Shown: positions 9,754 through 21,774, numbered from the stretch's first letter. The stretch: DNA of 64,000 nucleotides from Triticum aestivum (GCF_018294505.1 NC_057797.1:123757116-123821115), one strand, 5' to 3'. A program made the numbers and translations. Notes: a model not told the origin generated them from the letters alone.

Positions 9754-12258
9754 ATGGCCATAGAGCGGGTCGAGTTGGAAGCACAGGCTTACCGGATTAG
9801 ACTAGATCAGAATGCTTCAGAAGAGGTCATGAGAAGAAGGTACCGATCACATCTCCCGTCGATTTATGAGCCACAAAATCTTTTCAACACGCCAGGTGCA
9901 GGAGCTGGTAACCAACCCGCGCCAAACCGGGCGGGGGCACCGGAAGCAGGAGCGCCGGTTCAGCCACGCGCAACAAACCTGCCTCGCGAGAACAATGTTG
10001 TATTATCAACGCCGCCCGGGCATTATTCCAACCCGTTGGATAATATTGTGGCCGCCGCTTCACGCCTGGCGGCTCTCCCAACTGACGGCGAATCACCAGT
10101 TGCAGTGGAAGCGCGTCGGGCCAGGGATCTCCTTCAGACAGCACTGAATCAACAACAAGCGTATTCACACAGCCATGAGAGGATTCATTCCACTCCCTGT
10201 CCAAGCCGGAGTTATAGCAGACACGTGGAGGATGAACCGGCCGTATCCAGTAGCGCACGCCACCAAAATTCGCCACGGGAGAACAACCCAGCCCGGGGAG
10301 GTGCTAATGCGCAAGATGTTGTGGACGACGGCCGCGCACGACGGGGGCCCGAGTTGACAGCTCGACACGAAGCACGACATCATACTCCGGTTCACCCCAC
10401 TGCCTCCGTGGAGCCAGGGGTAATGTTCAGTTCCCTAGGAGTACCATGTTTAACTCCCGCACTGCGTAATGTGCGATTGCCCAAGGATTTCAAGGGACCT
10501 CGTAAGGTACCAAATTACACCGCCGAGTTGCAGCCAGAGGCGTGGGTGGAGAGCTATGAGATGGCAATGGAGATGTTAGATGTGGATGAGGCGGTTTGTG
10601 CTAAATATTTCACCATGATGCTGGAAGGAATAGCTCGCACTTGGTTGAAGAGCTTGCCAACCAACTCTATCGACTCATGGGCCGAATTAAAGCGCTGGTT
10701 TATCCAGAACTTCAAGGATACGTGCAAGCAGCCGATGTCAATTGTGGATCTGGCCGCTTGTGTCCAAGAGGAAGGGGAGTCCACGACCCATTGGGTTAAA
10801 CGAGTCTCGACGATTTTGCATTCGTCAGATCGTATTAATGCAGATACCGCGGTATTAACATTGGAGGGCAATTGCCGTTTTAAGCCGTTGAAACAGAAGT
10901 TGGGAAGGCTCAAACGTCATTGCAACGACATGTCAACACTCATGGCCGCTTTAGTTAGGTATGCTGATTCAGATAATACCAAGGATCCGGATTCAGAGGA
11001 GGACAAACCGGAGAAGGGAAAGAAGAACGGCGGTGCAAAAGGGCAGCACCACAACCAAGGGGGCCATGGGAATAACAGTAAGCATAAAGCGGATAATTCA
11101 TATTTGGTGGCTAACACAAATATGCAGCATCGCAAAGGTAAACCGCCCCAGCGCGGCATGAATCTGGAGCGTTTGTTAAACCAGCCCTGCCCGAAGCATG
11201 GAACCAAGGAGGCCCCTGCCACACATCTTTGGAAAGATTGTCACATAATAAGGGAGTTCAAAAATTCTGATTTATACCGGTATGATCAGGATCCACCCGG
11301 CGGTTCAGGCACAGGTTTCCATGGGGGTGGCGGTTCAAGCTCTGGATTTCAGAACAACCAGGGCCATCAGAACAACCATGGTAATAACCAGCAGAATAAC
11401 CAAGGGAATCAGCAACAGTCAGGTTACCAGAGTCACCCCAAGCAGTTGAACAGCGGACAGTATCATGTGTTCACTACCAGCTTGTGCAAGCGGGATCAGA
11501 AACTTCACAAGAGGGCAGTCAATACTGTTGAACCGACTGTACCACATTATCTACGATGGTCGGAGCAGCCTATTGTGTGGAGCAGGGAGGATCACCCGCC
11601 CCGGGTTGACAATTCGGGCCAACTAGCCTTGGTGGTAGCGCCTCAGGTGGGAGGTTATAAGTTTACCAAGGTTCTGATGGATGGAGGGAGCAGTATCAAC
11701 ATCCTGTACTACGAGACTTTCCGTCGCATGGGTTTGACGGATAAGAATCTTAAACTGTCAAACACTATCTTTCATGGTGTGGTACCAGGTAAGTCAGCCT
11801 ACCCTGTGGGAAAGATTGCTTTGGAAGTTGTGTTTGGAGATGAGTTTGATTCCAGGTCTGAGACTTTGACCTTTGAAGTGGTGAAAATCCAGAGTCCATA
11901 TCACGCGCTATTTGGACGGCTGGCTTACGCGAAATTCATGGCGAGGCCCTGTTATGTCTATCTACAGCTCAATATGCCAGGTCATAAGGGGACAATCATA
12001 GTACATGGGAGTCGAAAGATTGCCTGGGATTGCGAGGAAGGTGAAGTGGCCTATGCTGAATCGGTTTGTGCAACAGAGGAGCTGAAATTCTATAAAGACA
12101 ATGTTGATCCGGCGGAGATGACCCCCCTGAAGAAGCCTACGACAGAGCATGACCCGGCCCTCACGTTCAAACCGGCTAATGAGACTAAACTCATTGACTT
12201 CGTCCCTGGTGATTCATCCAAGCAGTTTAGTATCAGTACAAATCTGGATCCGAAATAG
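9754..12258 (+). CDS. gag-protease ORF of element B
   Basis: This open frame of 834 codons encodes the structural Gag protein and the aspartic protease. Residues about 1-35 are a charged helix. About 240-410 is the Retrotrans_gag capsid region (WVESYEMAM, MLEGIARTWL). About 478-496 is a Cys/His cluster (CPKH...THLWKDC), a non-standard zinc-knuckle form. About 530-570 is Gln/Asn/Gly-rich. The protease catalytic loop is VLMDGGSSINILY with Asp643 at 11680-11682; DGG replaces the usual DTG/DSG, as in D. The start at 9754 only follows an upstream stop, so the true N-terminus may lie in the leader. The ORF ends at a TAG that is also present in A and D. Acts in the cytoplasmic virus-like particle. 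Confidence 0.88.
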   Translation: MAIERVELEAQAYRIRLDQNASEEVMRRRYRSHLPSIYEPQNLFNTPGAGAGNQPAPNRAGAPEAGAPVQPRATNLPRENNVVLSTPPGHYSNPLDNIVAAASRLAALPTDGESPVAVEARRARDLLQTALNQQQAYSHSHERIHSTPCPSRSYSRHVEDEPAVSSSARHQNSPRENNPARGGANAQDVVDDGRARRGPELTARHEARHHTPVHPTASVEPGVMFSSLGVPCLTPALRNVRLPKDFKGPRKVPNYTAELQPEAWVESYEMAMEMLDVDEAVCAKYFTMMLEGIARTWLKSLPTNSIDSWAELKRWFIQNFKDTCKQPMSIVDLAACVQEEGESTTHWVKRVSTILHSSDRINADTAVLTLEGNCRFKPLKQKLGRLKRHCNDMSTLMAALVRYADSDNTKDPDSEEDKPEKGKKNGGAKGQHHNQGGHGNNSKHKADNSYLVANTNMQHRKGKPPQRGMNLERLLNQPCPKHGTKEAPATHLWKDCHIIREFKNSDLYRYDQDPPGGSGTGFHGGGGSSSGFQNNQGHQNNHGNNQQNNQGNQQQSGYQSHPKQLNSGQYHVFTTSLCKRDQKLHKRAVNTVEPTVPHYLRWSEQPIVWSREDHPPRVDNSGQLALVVAPQVGGYKFTKVLMDGGSSINILYYETFRRMGLTDKNLKLSNTIFHGVVPGKSAYPVGKIALEVVFGDEFDSRSETLTFEVVKIQSPYHALFGRLAYAKFMARPCYVYLQLNMPGHKGTIIVHGSRKIAWDCEEGEVAYAESVCATEELKFYKDNVDPAEMTPLKKPTTEHDPALTFKPANETKLIDFVPGDSSKQFSISTNLDPK
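12256..12258 (+). other. In-frame UAG between protease and RT in B
   Basis: The context is AAATAGGAAAGC. The frame is the same on both sides and continues open into RT. An identical AAATAGGAA occurs at this place in A (28448-28450, minus) and an AAATAGGAAGAA in D (52686-52688). This points to a fixed stop used for recoding or splicing rather than a random mutation. Confidence 0.7.
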
Positions 12259-15200
12259 GAAAGCGCGCTCATTGAGTTCATCCGTGAGAACCGGGACATC
12301 TTCGCATGGAAACCTTCTGACATGCCAGGTGTACCGAGGGAACTCGCTGAGCACACCCTAAATATTGATCCTAAGTTCAAGCCGGTCAAGCAGTACCTTC
12401 GCCACTTTAACGAAGAAAGACGCAAGGCCATCGGCGAAGAGGTAGCCCGGCTACTGGCGGCTGGGTTTATTGTCGAAGTGTTTCATCCCAAATGGTTGGC
12501 TAATCCGGTGCTTGTTCTTAAGAAAAATGGCACTTGGCGTATGTGTGTAGAGTACACTGATTTGAATAAAGCTTGCCCGGCAGATCCTTTCGCTCTCCCG
12601 CGTATTGATCAGATCATTGATGCAATGGCGGGTTGTGAGCGCCTGAGTTTCCTGGATGCTTATTCAGGTTATCATCAGATTAAGATGGCAGTTAAGGACC
12701 AGGAGAAGACAGCCTTCATCACTCCCTTTGGAGGCTTCTGCTATGTTTCTATGCCCTTTAGGCTCAAGAGTGCCCAAGCAACCTACCAGCGTTGTGTGCA
12801 AAATTGTCTTCACAAGCAGATCGGGCGTAATGTTCATGCCTATGTGGATGACATTGTGGTGAAATCCAGAAAGCAGGAAACCCTAATAAATAATCTCAAA
12901 GAGACGTTTGACAATTTTCGGGTTTACAAAATGATGCTCAACCCGGACAAATGTGTTTTTGGTGTTCCAGCAGGCAAACTCTTGGGTTTTCTTGTGTCTA
13001 ACAGTGGTATTGAGGCAAATCCGAAAAAGATCAAAGCAATCACATCCTTGGCTAAACTGGCATGTATCAATGATGTTCAGCGTCTGGCGGGCCGGATTGC
13101 AGCCCTCAGCCGATTTATCAGCCGTTTGGGAGAGAAGGCGATTCCCCTGTATCAGATGTTAAAGAAAACAGATAAATTCGTCTGGAGTGACGCCGCTGAT
13201 ACAACATTCGAAGAGTTGAAGCGGCAGCTAGCTGAACCGCCAGTCCTCGCCGCTCCAATTGATAATGAACCTCTACTGTTGTACGTGGCTGCCAATGCCC
13301 GAGCGGTTAGTGTGGCGATTGTGGTTGATCGTAAGGAGTCTGGGAAAGAATATCCGGTTCAACGACCAGTTTATTATATCAGTGAAGTACTGATCGAATC
13401 AAAGCAAAGATATCCGCATTGTCAGAAGCTAGTGTATGGAGTTTTCATGGCAAGTAGGAAACTCAAGCAATATTTTCAAGGCCATCCTATTGCAGTGGTT
13501 AGTTCTGCTCCCTTGGGTGATATAATCCAGAATAGAGAGGCAACTGGCCGGGTTGCGAATTGGGCGATCGAGCTCGGTCCCCATAGTTTGAAGTATACAC
13601 CCCGAACAGCCATCAAATCTCAGGCGCTTGTGGACTTCATCAATGATTGGACCGAGTTACAGGCACCAGAAGACAAATCGAATAATACATACTGGACCAT
13701 TCACTTTGATGGATCCAGGCAGCTGGAAGGCTCGGGGGCTGGAGTTGTCCTCACTTCCCCTCGAGGAGATAAGATTTGTTATGTTCTCCGCTTAATGTTT
13801 CCTTGTACTAAAAATGTAGCGAAGCACGAGGCCTTGCTCCACGGTCTTCGTGTAGCTAAGGAAATGAACTTAAGCCGGGTTCGATGCTTTGGATATTCTG
13901 ATCTGGTGGCTCAGCAAGTTTCTGGTACTTGGGATTCTAAAGACCCGCTCATGGCGGCTTATAGGCGCGAGGTGGATATTGTAGCAGGTCACTTTAAGGG
14001 TTATCAGGTGGAGCACATCGACCGGTGCAAGAATGAAGCAGCAGATGCTCTAAGCCGACTGGGATCTCAGCGTAAACTGGTACCACCTAATACCTTTCTA
14101 GATATCTTGCATAACCCGTCTGTCAAGTTGCCTACAGAGGAGGATTTAGCTGTTCCTAATCCGGAGGCCCAGTTGGTAGCCGCTTTACATGCCACTCCGG
14201 ATTGGACGGTTCCATATTTGGCGTATCTGAACCGGGGCGAATTACCAGAAGACGAACTTTTCACCAGGCAGATAGTCCGGCGGTCCAAGTCTATGGTTGT
14301 TCACAATGGCGAGTTGCACCGTTCTAGTGTTTCAGGCGTATTCCAACGTTGTGTTTCTCCTGAAGAAGGACAAGAGATTCTACGGGAAATACATGAAGGG
14401 GATTGTGGTCACCATGCCAGCTCAAAGTCCTTGGTTGCTAAGGCTTTCCGACACGGGTTCTACTGGTTGACAGCTCATTCTGATGCGGAAGACTTGGTAA
14501 AGCGGTGTGACGCTTGTCAGAAATTTTCACGTCATGCTCATGTTCCTGCTCAGGAGTTACGCATGATCCCCATCACTTGGCTGTTTGCTACTTGGGGGCT
14601 TGATATGGTTGGACCCTTTAAGCGTTATAAGGACAAGAAGACCCACCTGTTGGTGGCGGTTGACAAGTTCACCAAATGGGTTGAAGCGGAGCCCGTCAGT
14701 AAATGTGATGCAACCACGATGGTTCAATTTCTCAAAAAGATTATTTTCCGTTTCGGTTTCCCACATAGCATCATCATAGATAATGGTACGAACCTTTCTA
14801 AAGGTGAGATGGAGGAGTTCTGCCAACGAGAGCACATCCAGCTTGATGTAGCGTCCGTGGCTCACCCCCAGTCCAATGGTCAAGCTAAGAGGGCGAATCA
14901 AGAAATCCTGAAGGGTATCAAGCCTCGGCTCATGGTCCCTTTGAAGCGGACGCCAGGTTGTTGGGTGGAGGAATTACCATCTGTGTTATGGAGCATAAAT
15001 ACCACCCCAAACCGATCTACGGGATATACACCCTTTTTCCTGGTTTATGGGGCTGAGGTTGTCCTCCCAAGTGATATTCGTCACGACTCGCCCCGGGTCG
15101 CGAATTATGTTGAAGCGGATAACGAGCAAGCACGCCAAGAGGCGCTGGACCTGTTAGATGAGAAGCGAGACATGGCTTTGGCTCGGTCGGCGGTTTATTA

Positions 15201-15456
15201 GCAAGACCTGCGGCGTTATCACAGCCGCCGAGTTAAGACAAGAACCTTTCAAGAAGGCGATCTAGTACTTCGGCTCATTCAAGACCAGACTGATATGCAT
15301 AAGTTATCCCCACCTTGGGAAGGGCCTTTTGTGGTCAGCAAAAATCTGCACAACGGATCATACTACCTCATTGATGTTCGAGAAGACTCACGTAGCTCTA
15401 AGGAGGAGACCCGGCGGCCATGGAACATAGCTCTCCTACGACCTTATTACACTTGA
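12259..15456 (+). pseudogene. RT-RNase H-integrase ORF of element B
   Basis: The frame continues directly after the UAG at 12256 and runs to TGA at 15454-15456, with one internal TAG at 15199-15201 where A encodes Gln. RT: FLDAYSGYHQI near 12646 and the active-site YVDD at 12841-12852, intact. RNase H: HFDGS near 13705 and EALLHG near 13829. Integrase: HHCC zinc domain at about 14407-14522, catalytic Asp codons at 14602-14604 and 14779-14781, and Lys (AAG, 14887-14889) where the third catalytic residue should be Glu. The C-terminal part contains the conserved WEGPF motif. RT copies the RNA, and integrase inserts the cDNA in the nucleus. The Glu-to-Lys change and the internal stop make this copy unlikely to move itself. 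Confidence 0.92.
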
Positions 15457-16684
15457 AGCCACAGGCTTTTCATATGTACATATTTCAACAATGTATATAT
15501 TATGATTAATATAATAAACCGGCATCCTTGCTATCAAGCAGGGCCTCCGCCGTTTTTTTCTTCAAATATCTGTTAACATGGGGGCTTCCTGTTCAAACAT
15601 AGGTGTATTCACCAAAGAGAACATAGCGTTACTACCCTCCTAATGCAGCTATCACGCCACAACAAAGCTTGGGAGCTTCACACCCAAGGGGCCAAAGAGA
15701 GTCTTGTTGCTACGCACAACTCAAACATAGGCACCCATTGAGCACAGCTCACAAAGTTACTTGGGGGCTCTTTGCGTCAAATACCAAAGAGTTTGAAAGG
15801 ACCCTTGTAGCTGGGTATCGACCCATGACTTGGAAGCCTGGTGTATTCACCAAAACCCCGGGTTAACCTGCCTTCATCAAGTAAGCCACTCCTATCCAGG
15901 TAATCCTAGCATGACCCGTCGAACGTTTGACAGTTACTCTCATTGAGACCTTGAACTTGTCAAAGTTAAAACGATGATTGGTTAGTTGGAGGGCCATCTT
16001 AAAAGGCTTTGCCAAAATGGTTTAACTCGGTGGCCTGGCAGCCCATGAAAAGCCTCGATTTGGGCCTGGTAGCCCTCGAAAAGCCTCGACTACAGTTTTT
16101 TGTTTGCTTTTTTGTGCCAAGTTTTTGTTTTTCGTGAGGTCTACGTTAAACCGGAGTTTCTTAACCCGGCATGGCTTATGGATCTTCTGTTAAACTATAC
16201 AATTAAAGGTAATCCGGCATCCCTCAAAACCGGTCTGGCTTTGACACTTTGTCTCCAGCAATTGGCCGGTGTTCATCACAACCCGGTTTTATATCATATA
16301 TGCCAACATGGCATGGTGGAAGTTGGGTTTTCACCTTTTCTTCAAATCATAATTGGTAAACCAACAACAATGTTTTATATCACAAGTATGATTTATTATT
16401 GCTGCAACCGTAGTTGCTTACCAAGTTGTGTTGGGTATTTTGACCCGTCTGGTGGTAAACCACCTGGACAGATTTTCCTTATGCAGGCACAGTGATTTCA
16501 TAATATTGTAAAAATACATAAGCCAATACTGAAATTCTCATGATAAATCAACGCAAAGTGTATTCCGCTGCACGAGGGAAACAGATCAAAGTATTTCCAC
16601 TAGCTTATTACAAGGCGCTTGAAGGCTCAAAATATGGTATTTCCAGCAGAACAAGGTTTCTGGAGCATCACTCTAATTGCCGGA
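15457..16684 (+). other. Spacer between pol and the antisense gene in B
   Basis: No coding sequence is credible here. GTGTATTCACCAAA occurs at about 15602 and 15841, a trace of degenerate internal repetition. The stretch separates the convergent 3' ends of gag-pol (plus) and the antisense gene (minus), so it probably holds both transcript ends. No clear polyadenylation signal stood out. Confidence 0.5.
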
Positions 16685-19600
16685 TCAAGTCTCATTACCA
16701 TGTTGATGCGAAGTTGATGGGTCATCTAGCGTCGGTTCAGCCTCTTCTTCCCCACCTAGCGGCTGGAAGTTTGTGGTGGTCCAGTCAATCCGGGTTAAGG
16801 CCTGAAAGATAGCTTCTTCACTGATAAGTTCTGACGGATCAATATTAGGGGCATAAGTGTGCTTACGGATTCCTGGAATAAGATTTTGCGCCTCCGGAAT
16901 GACATGGTTAGCCCGTTTGTTGTTGGCATCATAATAAGACCGGTGAACCGTGAAGTTAGCATCTTCTGCCAGCTGACTCGCCAGAGGACGCATTTCCCTT
17001 GTCACTCTTTTAAGGGCCGCATCATCAAAATCTGCCCCATTTTCTTGTGTGCTTGGAAAGCCTTTGGCAAGGTCAACCGGATCCAAGTCAGCTATCCATG
17101 CTTTGGCTCGGGTAAGTGCCAACAAAGCGCCGGCCCTGGCAGCAGATCGCTTCACCTCTTCTAGCTGTGTTGGTACCATGGATAGCCTTGTCAGAGTATC
17201 CTTGATCAGTGTTGGGGCCGGATTGTCATAGGAGGCTGCACAGATAACCCGTTGAGCACCGGTGTAAAGTTGTTTCAGAAGAGTATATGCTGCTTTCAGC
17301 TTCATCCGTACATTTGAGCCTAGATGAGTAATGCGTCTCCCTGCAATGGTTTCAGAATTTCATATTTCAACCGGCACCTTACAACATGGGTATTTCAAAT
17401 ACTTTGCTAGGAGTACTTACCAAATACTGCGGAGGTCATGGCGTTCACTTGGCGCTTTAACCCAGAAAGCTCTTCTGCCACCGGTTTAAGTGCAGATTCG
17501 GCGTCTTCAGCCCGTTTCAGCAATGACCCCTTTTCAGTGTCCCAGTTGGGTCGTTCCGTCTTGAATTCTTCTTTCAGTCGTTCTATGGAAGTTAAAGCGG
17601 CTCGGAGTTCATCTTTGGCTTTGGAAGATTCTTCTTGCTGAGATTTGATAATTTCTTGAAGATCAGCAATATGCGTCCGTTGATGGTTTATGTCAGCCTG
17701 CCAAAATCAAGAGTAGCATTTCAATATTTTATCAAAAGTCCCAAGCATACAACTGGTTCTACACTTGGCACTTGGGGGCTAATGCAGATTAATTCTTTCT
17801 TACTGCTTATTCAAAGTCCCAAGGATTCATACAAGTTTCAATCCTGGCACTTGGGGGCTAATGCAGATTAATTCTTTCTTACTGCTTATTCAAAGTCCCA
17901 AGGATTCATACAAGTTTCAATCCTGGCACTTGGGGGCTAATGTGTGTTTGTTCAAAACAACTTAAAAGACAACAATGTGCAGCTTGGAAATTCAAAGTCC
18001 CGGTTTGTTTTTACAAATTAAACCGACCCTTGGGGGCTACAGGATACAAGGCAGTGAAAATACAAAGATAAGGAGGAAAATGTTTACCTCATAACGTTCC
18101 TTCATCAGATTTACCAAGTCAGCCTCATTATCTCGACTTGTATAAAGCCGGTTCAAGAAACCGGAATGAAGATCCTGGGCAGAAAGATTAGCATATTTTG
18201 ACATATCGGTTTCCATCTTCCTCTTGCCCATTGAAATAAACTCATCCTTAGCGGTATGTTTTGCCAAGACAACTGGATCACTCGGAGCGATATAAGCAAT
18301 GACAGTAACAATAACGTCATCGTCTTTGGCTCGGCTTGGCGGATTACCACTTGACTTTAGTGGATCAGCAGCCGGACTTGCAGGCATAGCATGTGGACTT
18401 GAGGTATCCTCATGTATGGCCGGATCTGCTTCTGGCGGATTAGCATTGATAGTTGGCTCTGGCAGTGTAAAATCATCCATGAGATTATCGAGATTTTTAT
18501 CAAGATCCTCAGGAGCTTTCTCCGGCTCAACTTCACAGGTAGGGGCGCTGGTCTTGGCCTTCTTACTCAAACGAGCTTGAGCACTAATATTAAAACAAAG
18601 ATTAGCATGGTTAACTGTGTTATGAAAGAGAAGGGAAGACTACACACTTACCCAGGGACGATTTTCAGTGGAGGTAGCTGAGTGGTTGATGAACCGCCAG
18701 ACGAATTAGAAGATGCCTGATAATTTGAATCATATGAATTGAGAGGGCATCGGAAGAAACCTTTCAAAAGATAATGTTTTTCAGAAGAACAAGCAACCTT
18801 TGGACGACGTTTCCGGTTTGGGGTATGAGGTAAACCGGAAGAAGTGACATGTTGACCACTATGCCGGGTTGTGCAACGCCCTTCGGTTTGCTATGTCTTC
18901 AAAGAAAGTTTTTGATCCAAATGAGCAACAGGGTGAGAGCATTTCACTTTTCGAACTGCACGGCAAAATCGTTGAACCGGCACAAGTTCCGAGTCAGAAG
19001 AAAAACAAATTACCTCAACATGATCTGCATGGCTGGCCTCCGCATCATCCTGGAAATAATCATTGTTAGTAAAATATATGGATAGAAGTCAAGGGAGTTA
19101 AACTTTACCTCTTCAGCCGAGTCATCGACATCTTCTGGTGGTTCTGAAGACTCAACAGTTTTCTTTTTGGCAGCTTTCTTGATGACCTTGGTCTTACTAC
19201 GAGGAGCCTTAGCTACTTTGTCTTGAGTTTTCTTTTTCCAAAAAGAGCTACTGGCCTATGGGATTGCACAAAGGTATTATTATAGCAGTGTCAAAGCGGA
19301 GAAGGATATGGAAAAGTACAAGGTTAAAATATTTACCCCTGGCAGTTTGTTGGAAGCTTAAAAAGGACGCAGACCAATTTGAGTACATACGACAAGCGGT
19401 TCGTCGAGTATTTTCTTTACACTTTCACTGACTTCATCGTCCGTTAGTTCTATTGAATTAAACCGTTGATGATCATTGGTGTTGCTAGTGTATTCGAACA
19501 TCAATCCGGGCCGGCGGCTTAAAGGAAGAATGCACCATGAAATCCAGCAACAGACGAGATCAACACCAGTTAAACCATTGGCAAGAAGAGCCCGAAGTTT

Positions 19601-20224
19601 GGCGAGTTGAGGTGCATAGGCTTGTCGATCTTTGGCAGGCAATCTCTGAGGTAAAGGGTGATTATTGCTGAGCCGGTGCGGACGGTAGCCCGGCAAGGGA
19701 TTCTCTTTAGCAGGGGCGGTATTCTGACAATAGAACCAAGTTTGGTTGCAGTCTTTTGGCTGGCTATGAAGTTTGGCGTGAGGAAAATCAACTTCTTTCC
19801 TCTTTTGGATTGACACACTGCCAAGTTCAGTATTAGGTCCATCAGAAAATTCCGTCCGGCGGTTTAAGTGAAAGAGATCTAGAAAGAGGTCAACAGTTGG
19901 TTCTTCTTGCAGATAAACCTCGCAGAATACTTGGAAATTGCATATGTTGGACACAGAATTTGGTCCAATATCTTGAGGATGAAGTTGGAGCCTGGCAAGA
20001 ACATCCCAGAATTTTTTTGATTCGGAAGGACTGAAACCTCGAGCTAAATGTTGCAAGAATACAATCACTTCTCCATCTTGAGGTTCAGGGGGGCACTCAG
20101 GGCCAGGAACTCGCCAACGGAGGACATTTTTTGAAGCCAAAGCACCGGTGGTGATATATTCATTGATTTGCGTTTCTGTGATCTGAGACGGAACCCAGTT
20201 GCAAGAAGCAAATTGTTTCGTCAT
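16685..20224 (-). CDS. Spliced antisense gene of element B
   Basis: The start is ATG at 20224 (MTKQFASCNWVPSQ), equivalent to A and D. Exon 1 (20224 to about 19344) holds the PF04195-like domain with GEVIVFLQHLARGFSP, LHPQDIGPNSVSNICNFQVFCEVYL and TWFYCQNT. A TAA at 19358-19360 lies only a few codons before the likely donor. A Lys-rich exon follows (about 19253 downward, acceptor AG then GCCAGTAGC). Then come an acidic Pro-rich exon (about 18540-18090), a helix-rich region, and a last exon (about 17340-16685) with LKAAYTLLKQLYTGAQR and AKAWIADLDPVDLAKGFP. Intron positions mirror A. The gene is convergent with gag-pol, and its promoter is at 20954-20961. The function is unknown; the exon model is by eye and internal exons are approximate. 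Confidence 0.7.
17768..17925. repeat. 79-bp perfect tandem duplication in an intron of the B antisense gene
   Basis: Units 17768-17846 and 17847-17925 are identical by eye, each starting GCACTTGGGGGCTAATG; a partial third copy follows. The matching intron in A carries related CATTAGCCCCCAAGTG blocks near 23445 and 23525 on the other strand. Confidence 0.9.
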
Positions 20225-20953
20225 CTTACAAAGTCCGTAAAAGGAAAATGGACAGTTTACGATTGGCGGTTCGTATGTGTTTGTCAAAATGTTAAACCGG
20301 CAATTCAAGGTATACATATGAAGTGAACCGGGCATGGCTGTTCAAAGTCTAGATGGCGGTTTAAGAGAGGGCTAATGACATACGACGGATTATCAACACT
20401 AAAGGATAAACCGCCTTTTGGAGGCAGAACCCCAAGCTGGAAATTTGTTAAGTGTGGAACAAACAGGTTTCACAAGTTGTAATTATTACTTTGGATCAAA
20501 CGATCGCTCTGGAAGGAAAAATTTCTAGACCTAAAATAGTGCAGAGAAGTTCATACACTCAAAGAGGGCTTCCAAACAATGGAAATGAGATCTATTTTTA
20601 TGCAAGATAAGCGCAAACAATTGCTGTAGCAGTTCTACTTGTTTTTACAATCTAAACAGGGTATTGGAGGTGAAAACTAACAAGGGTTTGCATCGGGCGG
20701 CGATGACCACCGACGAACTCAACAAAAAGTTCCAATGCAGAGCTGAGAAGGGGAAGGAGAAGAACTCATGGATGTGGACGAGCTGCGGAGGTTCGCCGTC
20801 GATTTCTGGTCAGAGTCAGGTCGATGCAACGGCCTGAGTCGGTGCTGACTGGAAGATCAACGACGGCAGCGGCAGCGATACTTGAGGTCTTCGGGTCGTG
20901 AGGAGGAAGACGATGCGGATTGGAAAGGGAGAAAATGGAAGGCGCCCCGGTTT

Positions 20954-20961
20954 TATTTATA
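20954..20961 (-). promoter_or_regulatory. TATA box of the B antisense gene
   Basis: Read on the minus strand this is TATAAATA, 730 bp upstream of the ATG at 20224, closely matching the spacing in A (about 700 bp). It lies between the antisense gene and the 3' LTR. Confidence 0.6.
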
Positions 20962-21237
20962 AGGAAGTGGGATAAAACAGCAGGCGCGAAAATCGAGGAA
21001 TCGGAGGCGGCAAAAGAGGATGCAGTCGTCGCCTCGATCTTCGGGAATTAATTAAAGAGAAGGGAATCTTTATAAAACTTTTTAATACAGTAATGACGTC
21101 ACAATGATTTACTACAGTAACAGAAGATGACGTAATGGCGATTCATCAAAGTTCACAGGGAGAAGACAATATGGCGGTTTACGAGAATTGCCGGAAGTTC
21201 AAGGATTGAAGACTGACATGAACAGGTTCAAATCAAT

Positions 21238-21248
21238 CTGGGGCCTAA
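21238..21248 (+). other. Polypurine tract of element B
   Basis: CTGGGGCCTAA lies against the 3' LTR, identical to the motif in A. Confidence 0.75.
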
Positions 21249-21774
21249 TGTTGAAGATATAACCACTGAGGGTAAACCGCCCAGGAGGGGCCGGTTCACC
21301 TTCAGTTATACTAAATCCCAAGGAAACCCGGAAGATGGCACTTTACGGATGAAGCTTAGAGGCCCAGAGCCCACAGGCGGTTTAGGGCCCATGATAGTAA
21401 ACCACCATGATTGTATAAACTTGCATTGTAAGATAAGAAAGAAGAGACCGAGGCAGACACTTGTATGAGCCAACCTCGGGACTCTGTAGACCGCCCGGGA
21501 TCCTCCTGAATATATAAAGGGGTGACCCGGCGGCGGTTCAGGGACAGAAAAAACAACAACTCGAAGCCAGACAAAGCGGATTCGCTCCCTGGTCTTCGAA
21601 ACCCCAGCAATACCAATCACAACTAGATGTAGGCTTTTACCTTCATCGAAGGGGCCGAACTAGTATAAACTCTCGTGTCCCTTTGTCTGGTTTAACCCCT
21701 TCAAGCTAACCCGTAGTGATGGCTCCACGACTAAGTCCTTCCATGAGGACATCTGCCGTGACAATTCCACGACA
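21249..21774 (+). repeat. 3' LTR of element B
   Basis: It starts TGTTGAAGATATAACC and ends CCACGACA, 526 bp. Compared with 8468-8993 I count 15 substitutions, no gaps, and an intact TATATAAA. AGTAT follows. Confidence 0.96.

Larger units (their letters stand above)
8468..21774 (+). mobile_element. Gypsy LTR retrotransposon B, complete, inserted in A
   Basis: This 13,307-bp element has two 526-bp LTRs and perfect AGTAT duplications at 8463-8467 and 21775-21779. It holds gag-protease, an in-frame UAG, RT-RNase H-integrase, a spacer, a minus-strand spliced gene and a polypurine tract. Coding parts align closely with those of A, so B is a relative that jumped into A. The LTRs differ at 15 positions by hand count (13 transitions). 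With the commonly used grass rate of 1.3e-8 per site per year this gives about 1.1 million years. Confidence 0.97.

Noticed and set aside
10917..11222. Minus-strand ORFs opposite B gag
   Set aside because: They lie on the complement of a strongly coding frame and have no counterpart in D.
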